A stretch of 64,000 nt of DNA from contig JAWUZG010000015.1 in assembly GCA_036785705.1 (NCBI GenBank), positions 4,417,001 through 4,481,000 on the forward strand, given 5' to 3'. The stretch is from Acanthornis magna (Eukaryota; Chordata; Aves; Passeriformes; Acanthizidae). Below are positions 1 to 12,753 of this stretch, piece after piece. Below the pieces are notes generated by a model. That model was given only the letters and a program-made list of their open reading frames with translations. It was not told the DNA's origin and did no database searches. Made by a program: the position numbers and the translations under genes. Numbering within the stretch: the stretch's first letter is position 1; every line of letters starts with the position of its first letter.

Positions 1-3000
1 AATGAGCAAGAGGGAAATTCAAATTAAATAACAGGAGTGCTGAACCAAATGCCTTGCAAGTTAAGGAATTTCAGCACGTTTTGTGTTTTGCATTAAATTC
101 ATGTTTCATGTATGACAGAGCTGTGCAATAAGAGGTGTGGGTGATTTAAATGCTAACAAACTGTAGAGCAACATAGCAGAGATCTTTAGGATTTCTCAGT
201 GGTTGTGAAACAGTCTGTTGGAGACCAGATTTGTGCTTCCTTGCTGCTGCCTTTGCTGGCGCCTTCTGGATGGGTGAGAGTTTTTTGAAGGAGAGCAGGG
301 CCACTTCTGGCATAGGGGTGTGTGTACCTTAGCACTGCTGTTAGAGCCACTGTGCTAAACAAACTACACGGATTTAGGAAGCTTGAAGGCTCTGCCTGTG
401 CTCTGCGTGACACGTCAGGGAGAAACTGTCTTTTAAGTTCCCTGGGAGCACGTCTCAGCAATGCTTTAAATGTCAAGCGTTTGGCAAGGGATCCAAAGTA
501 CAAAAGGTAGTTAATGGTATTTAGGTGCAGATTGATATCTCCGCTGAAAATTTCCTTTGCCTTCTCTGTGATGCATGGAGATGAGAATCCCAAAGAATGT
601 AGCTTGTTTCTTCCTCACTCCCTGCCTTTGCTTCAGACTGCAGTGCTGGTGGTGAGCCTGCATTGTGGGAAGTGCTGCCCACAGCCTCGGAACAATACTT
701 GGGTAATTTTAAGTCTGCAACCACTTAGCTTTTTAATTTCAGAAGTATTTTACATCAGATGCCAATCTCTGCAAAATTTCTTAATCTGTGTTTACATTGA
801 TTTTCAATACGTTCACAGCAATCTCTCGCAGGGCTTGTTAGGATATAACAGTTTAGCTTTACTATGGGGATCTTCAGATTGTCATAGGTGAGAGTACTCT
901 GAAGGAAATGGATCATTCATGACATTTCTCAGATACGTAAATAAACATATTGTTGGTAAGTTGCTCTTCACTGTCGTGCTACATGAGTTGGTTGCGTCTA
1001 TTTTCACAGCAGAAGCCTCAGAAGGGCTTTGCTAGAGACCTTGAGGTCTGTTGTGTTAATTGTTCTGACACATTCAGCATTTAGGTTAAAACTTAATGGG
1101 TGTCTAAGGGGAGTGGGGAGTTGAGTGCATTTCTGGGAGCTGCGGCCAGCTTGTGTTTTTGTTAAAACTCAGCAGAATTACTTAAATGTGCTGGAAGATG
1201 TGTTTTGGGGGTTAATGGCCCGTGTGTTCCTTCCTTCCAGAAGGTTTTCTTAAGATGTTTTTCCTTTTACTCCTGTGTTAAGCGCTCTCTGTTATTAATG
1301 TGTTATCAGGGCTTCTTTGTTTACTTTGTAAAACATGAAAAATTTTGAAGCAGGGGACCAGTGTAAAAGTGTGCTTTTTTTACATGGCTTCATGTGAATT
1401 AGACACACAGCTTATAAATGTGATCAAGCACAAATCAGATTCAATTTCATTTACAACTGTGACTTCAGATATTCGTTAGATAGTTCATTGAATTCCAGCC
1501 TCTTGAGTTGCACTGTCAGCAGAAACTGCAATAATATGTAATTATAGCAAGTACTTAACATCTCATTGACTCAAATTCCTTTGTTAATGATTTCACTGGA
1601 TTCCTGTTAAAGTAATACCTGCTGAAATAGCACAAGCCACTGCCCTATTAGAGGGAGGCTTCAGGTCAGATTCTTCCTGGTGTTGTAAATTGCTCCATTT
1701 CTGCTAAAATCAGTGGAGCACTGACAGTGTATCTGCTTTTTTGTTACTGGACTGCAGGGATGGGCTTTAATGTCACAGTGACTATTTAAGAGAAATACAA
1801 TTTAGCCTAGGAAATCAGTGCAAATTTTTTTTTTCCTGTGGTTTTTCAAGATGGGACAGTTTCCCTTTCAAGTTTGCTTGAGCTGGCTGTGCTGATACAG
1901 TGTCTCATATCCTTGTGGGACATGTAGTCATTCACAAATATTTATTGGGTAATTAAATTGAATTGGTTTTGTGGCTGCCAGTTTTATAGATACTGCTCCA
2001 CATTTTACAGAAAACCTCACACTCTGAAACATGGGAGCAAAATATTTAGTGTTATGTGTTCTGCTTCTGCGTGGGGTTTTGAAGCTCTGTGTCTTAGCTT
2101 TCCAGATCTGAGAGAAGATATTTGTTGTAGAAATCAGTGTTTATCACCTTGCTGTCCTGGGACTGTCCCTTTTGACAGAGCATATGACAGATCTGCCTGT
2201 ACCTTCTCCCTGCAGGACTCTCTGTTCTGAGCTGTTTAGCACTGTCAGGGTTTAAATGTGGATCATTTTTGGATTTCAGAATGGCTCCTCCTGTTAAGGG
2301 AACGGGAGAAGGGTCTGGGCTTGCTGTAGTTTCGGCAGTGAATTTGCTGCTGTCCTGCTCTTCTGAAAAAAACGTAGAAAATCCATTTAAAACCCAGTTC
2401 ATAGCTACAGTAGGATTATTCCTTTTAAACAGTGTTCCCAGTTACTGCTGTCCTTACTCTGCCTGTAACTGCTTGCTCCAGGGAGCTCCTCTGTGTGTGC
2501 TCTGGTGGCTTCCACTGTCCATCACTGGTTGAGCGCTGGAATTACTACAGCGTGGAAGTGCTGTTCCAGGCAGAGCAGAGAGAGCCTTTTCTGCTGCAGG
2601 CTCCTGCTATTTCCTAGCTCAGCTGAACACGTTGTAGTAGTGGTTTCCCGGTGTGTATGAGACTACAGTATTTTTAGCACAGCGTTTGTTCAAAATGTCC
2701 TGGCTGACATAAATGCTAAATAGTTCCAGTGGATTTAATGAGGTTTATAGTTGGAAATATTTTCATCTTGAGTGCTTGCTTTTTAAACTAATGATCGTAG
2801 TCGACTGCAGCAATATCTTGTGGTGTCACAGCGAGAGTTAGGACATTTGGAAGGTGATGTGAAAAGAAAGGGTGAAGTTAAATCTGGATTCTTGTGACCT
2901 GCACGGTATAAAGAGAGTTAGAAAATTGTTTTTGGCTTCAGAAATATGACCATACCTGCTTGTTTTCAAGTGGAAATTTGGTTTCTAAATTTGGCTTCTG

Positions 3001-4486
3001 TAGCTACTCAGCTGATGAACAAGTGAGAGCTCCGGAGTTGAGAATGAAAGTGGAGAATGTGGAGTTGTAGTCAGTCTCCCTGAAATTTGTTCTTTTGTAA
3101 CACATACTTAACATCAATGATTTTCAGACTTTTTAAAGATGGAAGTAGGATTTTTCAAAATCCCTGTCTGTGTCAGCACGAGCGGTGGCAGGAAATACAG
3201 TTTTATGCCAGTCCTTACAACAAACAATAATCTGGGAGATCCTCCAACACAACTGGTGGAGATCAGACTTGATGCTTTTGGGGACCTTGTGGGAGACCTT
3301 GGCAATTAGTTCTCCATTAATACTAATGGTAGAGATGGAGTTCTGTTACAAGGAAAGATGGGTAGAAGAGGGACAGCGGTTCAAAAAAGAATTCCCTCAC
3401 AATTTTCTAGTGTTGTCACAGAGTTCTGGTGATGTTTTCCATCATCTCAGGGCCTGTTTCTCCACTAGAATAAAATGCTCTACTGCTGCTTCACCCTGGG
3501 GAAGTTCCCCTTGTTTCATGGCTGTTGCTTGAATCTCAACAGCTCTCAAAGGTGGTTGCAGCAGTAGTTCGGTTTGGACGAATGACTTGCGCTGACAGCT
3601 GCTCTGTGTTTGGGATCTGCCAGTTCCCAATATGAAGGAGTCCCAAGGACGGACAGCAGTGAGCATGTCTTAGTCCTGTCTTGGGAAGCTTTGGAGGCGG
3701 GGGCTGGAAAATGTCTGAAGTGCTTATCTTGATGGGATGGGGGCAGTGCAGGCTTGCTGGAGGCACAGCAGGAAAGTTAGTGTAGGTGCTTGTCACTCAG
3801 CCTCAGCAGACAGTGTGTCCTCAAGAAAAACACCCTGTGTCTCCACCTGTAGGACTTAAATCCCTTTCTAAGTCTGAAGGTGGTGACTTCTGAAATTGGG
3901 ATGATGGCAGGGTAAAGAGGGACAGCGTCTGACTGTTGGGAAATGGTTTTAATTGGAGTCTCCTGTCAGTCTCAAAGAGGCAAAAGTTGCTTCCCACAGA
4001 GCTTCCGATCAGTAGATGTTTTTGGATTCCTTATCGATATTTTTGACGTGAGTGTATTTGTTCATGTTCACAAGCTTGCCATATGCTTTGTGCAGTTGTG
4101 AGCTGTGTGGGTGTCCCTGTATGTATTTTTATCTTATACCTTCGTCAGAGAAGGAGCTTTTTAGAGAGTGTTAGCAAGACAATGGCTTCCTCTATCAGTA
4201 TTTAAGAGTGCTGAGCCTTATGGTGCCCACCAAAAGATGGAGATTTTCCTTCATAATTCTACCCAGCATAGACATGTTACAGACAGATGGACATTCATGG
4301 AATTCAGCTCTGCGGCAGAGTAATTCTGCAGCTGCCTGTATCTTTCCATGACTGGAGAGAGATTGATTTCTGCCTCAGGAAAGCTTGGACTGTACATGAA
4401 GCTTCACTAAAAGATTTTCATCAGTCTATGTAACTCATCTTTGGCTATGTCCATTAAACACATGTTCTATGGTGGGAATGTGCTGG

Positions 4487-4625
4487 TGTCCTGGTTTTGG
4501 CTGGGATAGAGTTAAGTTTCTTCATAGTAGCTGGTACAGTGCTGTGCTTTTGGATTTAGTATGAGAATGATGTTGATAACACACTGATGTTTCAGTTGTT
4601 TGGACAACTAGCTAAGTGCCTGCTA
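4487..4625 (+). mobile_element. Fragment of an avian ERVL-type LTR (solo, truncated)
   Basis: Starts TGTCCTGGTTTTGGCTGGGA and continues with a segment (about 4507-4605) matching my memory of the common avian ERVL LTR family (including the stretch around TAGTAGCTGGTACAGTGCTG and GTTGATAACACACTGATGTT). Similarity fades after about 4615, so only the 5' part of an LTR remains. No internal retroviral coding sequence is seen next to it. Family assignment is from memory; no repeat library was searched. Confidence 0.75.
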
Positions 4626-6471
4626 GGTCTCATCAGCTGCAGTGTACAGCTGACAGTCTCTTTTACACACACAGCATTCAGCAGATAGTGCAGCTTTATT
4701 TGGGGGAGAAACACTCTTACATTCTCAATGAAGGCATAGTTCTAGTTCTTAAAAATGTCCATTTTTCTTCCATAATGCTATTTTTCAATGTTTTTCTAAA
4801 AATAAGACCCTGGTGGTTTTTATTCCTTATTGCTTATTTTATAATCCCTGTCATTGATTTGCGTAGTCTTTACTAATTTTTGCAGCAAGCATCCCGGACC
4901 TCAGTAGTTGAGTATTTTGCTGTGTTTAGGAATAAAGGATAAGAAGAAATGAAATATGAGGTCTGGCGTTGAACATGCATAAGCTGCATACAGCTTTTCT
5001 GTCTGAAACCCACTGTTTGGCTGCTCTGGAATGAGTTTTACCAAATGCTTTGGAATTTCTGAAGCATTGAGCATACTCCACTACTCAGTGTATGCAGCAG
5101 GAAATTGGAAGTTGTCTTGTTTCCATCCAAATGTCTTGTCAGTTTGGTTCAGCTAGATATGTGTCAGTGTCTAAATGGAGTAATTTTAAGAATTCTTAAG
5201 AACAATTTTTATAGACATTGGCCGGAGACGTGGCTTCATGGTTAAAAAGTCAGGAAAATAATTCCTAGGGATGGAGCAATCCCCAAGTACAAATAGCTTT
5301 TTAATTTTTTCCTGGCATTTGTCACATACTCTGCTCTGTTGCCTAACACAGATTCTGACACACGAGAGCATGAACTTGTAGAGTGTTATCCAGAACATTT
5401 TCTTTTCATTTGTCACTTCTGTACACATTTGCAATGGTACAACATTGCAGCAGCTTTTCCTGTGTATGTAACACAGAGTAGATGACCTGGGTTTTAGGGC
5501 CAGGGCAATGTACTTTAGTTGAACTTTTTATTGATGGCAATATTTTACTGCTCAAGGCTTATCCTGGTATTTGAACAAGGGCCAGACTCGTCAAAACAGC
5601 TGCTCCTCTTCCTCTGAGGTTGCACTTTCTTGCTTTGCAGAGGTGACTTACAAAGACCTTTTAGGAGGGAAGACTCTTGACTTCAGTGTTTTTTCCCCTT
5701 TGAACCGTAGTGTCTGTTGCAGATTTTTCAGCAGCTGGAGGTAAAGTCGAGAAACATGCGGTGATCTTCTAACTAAAATGCAGAGATTTCTGGAGTTAGA
5801 GTTTAAGCACAACTGAAAGAGTTGTATTTTTGTGGTCTGTAAGCAGAGGTCTGGGAGGAGAAAGGTACAGGTGGTGGCAGGGGACAGAGCCCCTGTTATA
5901 TATAGTCTCTTAGGAGGCCTGGTAACCAGGTGGGAGGGCTGTCTTCCTTCCTGGGCTCTGCAGCAGATGCAGGTGGATGGAGTTTGTGCTGTCCTTAGGG
6001 AGATTAGCAGCTGATAAGTTGGCAATTCTTATTCCAGCGTCTTGGTTTGGCGCAGTGCTGCCTTGCCAGCTGTCAGTGTGTCTGGAGTGCTTGGTGCTCT
6101 GCTCAGGACACCAGCGTGAAGGCTTGGATGTGAAGAGCGACTCCTTTGAAGCTGAAGGCAGGAAGCACTGGGGAGGGACATTCTGTTACTCATGGATGCT
6201 ATGTCTGGGATTAAGGTCCTTTGTTCTGTACATTGTTATCCTGTCCTAAGGCCATATTGTTTAAATAGGCAACACAGTGGGGGAAGAGGGAGTACTATGC
6301 TCTTCTCAGAGCTGGAGAAATCAGAACATAGTGGGAGTGATTTTTTCCAGCACAGAAATAGATATAAAGCTGTCTAGCTAGGACTGGGATTTAGTTCCAT
6401 CTTGGACATTTGCTTCTGATTTTTAATTCCTTCTCCAGCTGAAGACTGAGGTGCTTATCAAAGAGCAGCAC

Positions 6472-6487
6472 AAAAAAAAAAAAAAAA
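6472..6487. repeat. A16 homopolymer
   Basis: Sixteen A in a row, not attached to a recognisable retroposed sequence. Likely length-variable. Confidence 0.9.
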
Positions 6488-9269
6488 GCTTCTGCAGTTT
6501 TAGCATATTCTTATATGCAAATCTCATCTCAGGAGCTAAAGTGTGCATTTTTTTCTGTGGTACTACATTATTTTACAAATACTTATGATACAATACAAAT
6601 TACAAATGTTGTGTGCAGGGTTCTGCAATTAGTGAAGTCACTGGATTTGCAGTAGGGAGACAAGTGGTTTCCTGGTCTGTGTGCAGGGCTCTGGTACCAG
6701 GTACGTCAGTCTCTTGCACCATACAGGCCACCTTGGGATGAGTGTCTCCTAATTGGGCCTGGAGCAATAGGAAGAGCAAATTATGTCTTCTGCCGGTTTG
6801 TGAATGCTGGCAAGTGTGTGAGTAAGATCAGTTTTTGGAAAGATAAAATAGCTGGGATGGGAAGGTACTGGTTTAAACTTGCCTTAGGAAGGCACCTTAC
6901 AAGTTAGACGAGCACTCTCCAGTCTAATGCAGCCTTTTGGGAAATGGGAAGCTGGAGCTCTTTGGAGATCCATGTGAAGGGCATGATTCATTGCAACACA
7001 AGCAGCATGTACAAAATGGAGGGATGGAATAGAGCTAGTGACGTACTCTGAGGTTTGTTCTCTGGAGTTAATGACCACCAGATGGGGAATAAAAGGCTGC
7101 CTGCTTTTCTTTTGAGGACCAGGAATGTCATTGAGGCTGTTAAAATGTGCTGTATCTGTGGTAATGCTGCTTGTGCACAGCAAACCCCTTGATGTGTGGA
7201 TCAGAGTTAGCTTTCCTTGCTGGTGTTTCCCCTCAACACTTGGGTTTTAGCATGGCTTTTTGGCTGAAGATGAGATTCCTGCAGTGTCGTTTACAGTGCA
7301 CCTCAGGGATGCAGAGCAAAAGTCTTTGAGTGCTTTCTGCAGTAGAGAAACTAAGATGCAAGTTGTGTTTCAGTGCACAGTGTAAATGGCCAGACCCAGG
7401 GGCAGTGGGTTCATGTGGACAAAAATGCAGTGCAAGAGATGAGCTCATAACAACAGTGGCCTTGGTTAACTTCTGCAGTGTTGCCTGATGCCATTGTAGT
7501 TGTCATCTCCATCCATCTTTTCAGTAAGCAAGCACTGGCACAAATCAGAGTGAATGTCAGTGCTGTTAACTCTGGCTCTTGCAAGTTGTCATCCTAGAAC
7601 TGTGTAGGTGTTTGGGTTAATTTGTCTTGCTCCATCACATGGGACATCTCCCCAGCTGTCCAGGATACCTTTGGACATGAATGTGGAGAGCGTTTGCATT
7701 TTCCAAGAGCCTCTTACACTTTTGCAATCTCCTGTCCTCCTGTTTTTTTCCTACTCTGAAACCTGGAAGACTGTCAGAGGAGCCAGCATCTTGTCTGAGT
7801 CATGTTATCATAGGCTGTGTGTGTCACCTGCACTTCACCAGGGAGCGTAAGCAGGCTGTCCTTGAAATACCTGTTTTTATGAGTAGATAGTGTCTTCTAA
7901 TTGAAAATATGCTGCACTCTGGATTTTTGGTAGCTGTCATAACTAGTGTTTTTCTTCTATCATCAAGTAGGCTTATTCAGCATCACCTGTGTCTAAAGGA
8001 AGCTACTTTCTGGGTTTTAGGCTGTTGTAATCGTATAGATATAAAAAGTACAGCTTGGCCCTTGATGCTCTGTGCTTGGCAGCTTTAGTTGTCATCATGT
8101 GGTCTTGGGAAAGCCCAGCATGGTGTAGTTTTGTTTGCCCCAACCTGTAGCTTGTCTTGCAGTAGATGGAGGCTGCAGCTGGCAATAAGATGGCTATCCA
8201 GTAATTTAATTCTTAAATTGAATCCTGGGCAAAAGGCAGAAGCAGTTGAATTGGCGAGTCCGTCATTTTCTTGTTTCACAAAAGAAGGTGTAACGCTGTT
8301 GTCTGGAAGCACTGTTTTCTGTCTAACACGTTTTCCCCTTCCTTCCTGTCCAGCCTTGTTGAGACTCCTGTCCACTGATGCATAATCGTCAGTTTATGGT
8401 TTTGCTCCACATCACTGTCAAAACATGAGCTTGTCTGTGTACAGGAAAAAATGAATTTACATTTGAACCATAGCCTGAGATAAAATATTCCTTCTCTGTG
8501 TTCATGAGTGGACCTCTCCTGCAGCACTCATTCCGGGCAATATTTGCCTCTTTCAGGAATCTGATAGATTTTTCTTCAGAGCTGCAGTGTTGTGTTTGCA
8601 CGCCAGCTGAGTCTGGTCTGCGTGCACTTCAGCAAGCTGGGCACACTGGTGCTGACAGCAGAGAGAGCGAGTTCTGCAGGGGCTCTGCATCTCCCAGGAG
8701 CTCCTCTGGGCTTGGGCTGTGCCCATCACTCCTCAGCGTGCTTGGTGAGAAAGAGAAATGATGCTGACACCATGGCCACGTTTCTGAGGGGTTGGGAGCT
8801 TTGCTAAGTCTTTGTGTACTGAAGTTAGTGTGTATTTTTAAATGGTTTCCTTTGTAGGGAATGAAGCTGGGGAGCATTGTTTTGTGAAATAATTCCCCTG
8901 TAGCTGTATTTCACAATAACATGAAACAGTGTTCAAAACAGATGTGAGCCTCATTTATTAAGGGCAGAATTAGTTTGGTTTTAATTTAAGTTTTGTGTTT
9001 TTTCTCCCTTTTTGTAAATACCCCATCCATTCACCCGAGCACAGGAGCCTCATGCTCAGATTCTGATCCAGAATAAGAAAACTTGAATTCCAAAGGGAAC
9101 TTGGTAGTGTGTGATTTTTTTTTTCTAAGATGAGTTTTTATACTGTCTTTTTCTGTGTATTAACATCTTAATCTCAGCAGAGCTCTGGAATTAGTCTTTG
9201 GCAATTAGCTCCATAGGTGACCAGAGTCAAACAAGCCCTGACTTTAATTTGTTCCTCCCCAGTACTAAG

Positions 9270-9335
9270 AAAAGTATTTTAAGAATGGACTAAAATACTA
9301 AAATGGACTTAAATACTAAAAGTATTTTAAGAATG
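9270..9335. repeat. 18-bp direct repeat with 48-bp spacing
   Basis: AAAAGTATTTTAAGAATG occurs exactly at 9270-9287 and 9318-9335. The sequence between is itself made of related AAATACTAAAA and ATGGACT units, which suggests local slippage duplication. Confidence 0.85.
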
Positions 9336-12300
9336 TAGTGCATGGACTACAAACAAGTATAATGGTAATTTTTATCATAGCTTCAGAGGCTGTAAAAGTA
9401 AGTTTTACACTGGTTTTCAGTTCAGGAAAAATTTAGTCTTCAGAAGGACTTTTCCCTAAGCACCCATGAAGTATTTGAAGGCTCAAGATTTAATGCAGAT
9501 TGTGTCATTTCTAGGTTTGTCACAGGTGTGACGTGTTCTGAAGGTGGTGTCATTTGGTCAGCAAGTGTCAGGGATACTTGCTCAGTTCCTCATTCTGTAA
9601 GCTCAAGCTCTTTCTTAAATCTCATTGTCTCCTCCCCATCACTGCCAGGTATTTATATAATATATATACTACTAGGTGGTGTGGTTAGCACTTTGCTAGC
9701 TACGGGGATGTGATTTCCCTGATCCTGTCATCTGAATGGGTTTATTTACATTCAGATCAAATTACTTGGGGAGATTGGTACTCCAAAAAGGCACAGACTT
9801 AGGTTGTCAGGCATCTTTGTACGCCAAGAGTCAGAAGATGTTTCCTCCCTGTAGATCTCTACAGTTTTCCTTTGCACTTAATCCACCCAGAATTGCCCTT
9901 GTACATCAGACGTGCACATAGTTAATAAAACACCCCCTCGTGGAACAAATGCTGAGCTTGACCTTAACTGCAGACTTTTCATGCCTTTTTTTTTCTTTTT
10001 TTTGTTAGCAAATCATGCTTGGTATTAACAAATTGTCCCCTTGTTTTACTTGTCCATGCTTATGGCTTTCACTTAAAAAGGAAAATTGCAGTCTCTGTAT
10101 CAGGGTAGCTGTCTTACTGTGAAGTGCGACAGGATTCCAGTACTTGTCACAAAGACTGCAGTGACAGAAAGTGTCTCGTTTTATATTTTGATCTCAAGTA
10201 ACTCATACTCTAAAGTCTGTTGTTGAGAAAATCTGATGCTGAACTGTTTCTCTGGTCATAGATCCTTTCTTTAGTAGAGACTACTGCACTGCTTCACCTG
10301 TTAGAGACACCAGCGTGCCCTTAGGGAAACCAGGTTGAACTTACATTGTATCCAACAAATTTGGGGTATTTAGCACAGCATCACTAGAAGAAAAGTATTC
10401 CTGTTACAAGCTGTTACTTAATTCTCAGTTTTGTTAAACCTCTTTTCTCCAGGAGTAGCTTGATCTGTTCTAGCAGCTGCTGAGTTTTGGGAGTAGCATG
10501 TGAAGTGTCTCATGTTTGCTAATTTTCAGAATAGGTTATTCACAGTTATTCCATCTTTTGGTATTAGGGCTACTTGTCATGTAGTTTTCCCAACTTATGG
10601 ACATTGTGTAGTATTACACAGTTATTGAAAGCAGAAGGCTCCAGGGTTTGCGCTGTTGGTGCCTTTTTACATCTGATAGGATCAAATAAAATGTGATCAC
10701 AGGTCGCAGTTGTGACCACAGGAAAAAGAGCGAGTTTTCCCTGGTCTGTGGAGACTGGAGTACAGGAAATAAGATAATTGCTAGTTCAAAAATAACTTGG
10801 TACACTTTAAAACTTGGGGAATAATGTCACTGAAATGCATGGAAACTCAGAATAAATGTATTTGGGTATTGTAGTTTCAGAAGCTGCTGTAGCTGCCGTG
10901 CACTCCTGGGTAAAGCTGAACTTGCTCAGAGGGAGTGAGCCCTGCTCTCTGCTGGATGCCTGCATAGTGCTCTCACTCCCAGAAGTGGTTTTGTTTAGCA
11001 CAGGCTTGAAACACTTGGAAAATCAGGATAGGAGGGGTTGGACAGCTGCTGCTCTGGGCTCTTTGTGCAGGAGCAAACTGCTAAATCAGCTGGAGTGGCT
11101 GCAGCTTTCACGCTGGTATTAGTCCTTCATGTAAAACTGATAATAAATTTTAATAGATGTATTGATTTAATTTTGACTCTAGTAAGAATCATAATAACTT
11201 TTAAAAAAATGTCTCAACATATATAAAACTGGCAGCCAAGAAACTTAAAAATATTTCATAGCCTTACAGCTGAATCACTCAGGAATAAATTATGAGATTG
11301 TAAATAGTCTTAGATGTTCATCTTGTTTCCTTTGCCTATTTCTGCTGTCAGATAATCAAGTGGAAATAAATATTTCTTAATGCATTGGAATATCCCTGAA
11401 AATAGGCTATATAACTTGGGTTTCTCATTTTGGATTATATTAAAGAGGAATAACAGAGTTTTAAATCTTTATGGTTCCTTCTGTAGTGCGCATAGTTTTT
11501 CAAGCATGTTTCTACCCCTCTCACCAATCAACCTTTTAAAATTATTTAAATAATGTTAGGTTCCATGTTCAGAAAACCTGAAAAGTAGAGAATGTGATTA
11601 TGTTGCAGTAGTTGTAAAGCAGAAGCTCTGATATGATGGGAACCTTTAGCTAAAGCACTTGGAGTTTGAAGTGTAGTGATAAATGAACTTTTGATGGCAC
11701 TCTGCACCTGCAGCCTATTTCCTTTGGTTTAAACAGCTCATTTAGTGACTGTGGTAGTGGAGGGCATTTGAAAGCTGAAAAGAGAAAGCTGTTTCCACAA
11801 CTTGTTATTTCTGTGTAGGTAAAGAAAGAGCCGCTCTTAAAATTGAGGTACAAGGTAACTAGAAGCTATTGATTCAGTTCAGTTTATAAGGACTAGGCTT
11901 GCCTTCTTTTAGATGTGAAACAAATTACATAAATGTTTCCTCCCCTTCATGTCTTATTCAAGGCAGATTTGAGTTTTTCATTAGGTGCAAGCTGAAAATG
12001 TTGGCTGTGTGTTCCATGAAGAGATGCCAGTTATTAGTTTTTAAAAAAAGAAAAAGAAAAAAGACAAACCAAGAACCACAAACAAAACCCAACAAAAAGC
12101 CTCACCAAACTGATAATACATTGCATGGAGTCTTTAAGTTAATCTGTAATTGAAGAGTGTATCATGCATAATAATGTAGCCACAGCTTTTTGTCCTGTGT
12201 CAATAGGTTATGGTTTCTATTCGGGTATCTGTAGTGGTGTGATGTAACAGTTGTCAACTAGTGAGATTTGGCCTGGATTTAACAAAATAAACAGATTACA

Positions 12301-12720
12301 GCTGCATGAAGAGATTAAAATCAGTGACTTAAAGTAATATTTTGTAAATTGAAGACTTCCAGTGGAATTTAGTGCACCATATCTAGGAGCTGTACTTACT
12401 AAAATAGTGTGATCATAGTCTTATTTTAAAGCTACTGTCCTGCACTGTTGTGCTGGTGCTTCTTTCCGTGTCCGCTTTCCCTTCCTTCAGAAGACTCAGG
12501 AGTACAGAAGAGCAGAAATCTCAACTGTCATTAAACATTTACCTTTTGTTTACTTTCTTGTGTGTTTTAGCTGGAATCAGGTTTCTTCTTGTATGCTAAT
12601 TGTGGTAAAAATCCCCTTAAGGCAGGGGAATTGCATTCCCTCCCTTGACTTGAGAGTGGGACTTGTGGCAAGGCAGAGTCTGGTGATAAAATGCTTCTAG
12701 ACGGTGTTAGAATTGGCCTC

Positions 12721-12753
12721 TTGTGGGTGAGTGATCAATTAACTCACCCACAA
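12721..12753. repeat. Perfect 12-bp inverted repeat (hairpin) in the 5' intron
   Basis: TTGTGGGTGAGT at 12721-12732 is exactly complementary to ACTCACCCACAA at 12742-12753, with a 9-base loop. No similarity to a known small RNA or transposon end was recognised. Confidence 0.9.

Noticed and set aside
3170..3310. Possible repeat element with GATCCTCCAACACAACTGGTGGAGATC
   Set aside because: Short partial self-complementarity only; it does not match a CR1 or LTR pattern I know.
9968..9982. Candidate for the missing TOP1 exon 2 (GCAGACTTT could read Ala-Asp-Phe)
   Set aside because: Flanking codons do not read IE before or RLN after, and no acceptor/donor pair sits at the right distance.
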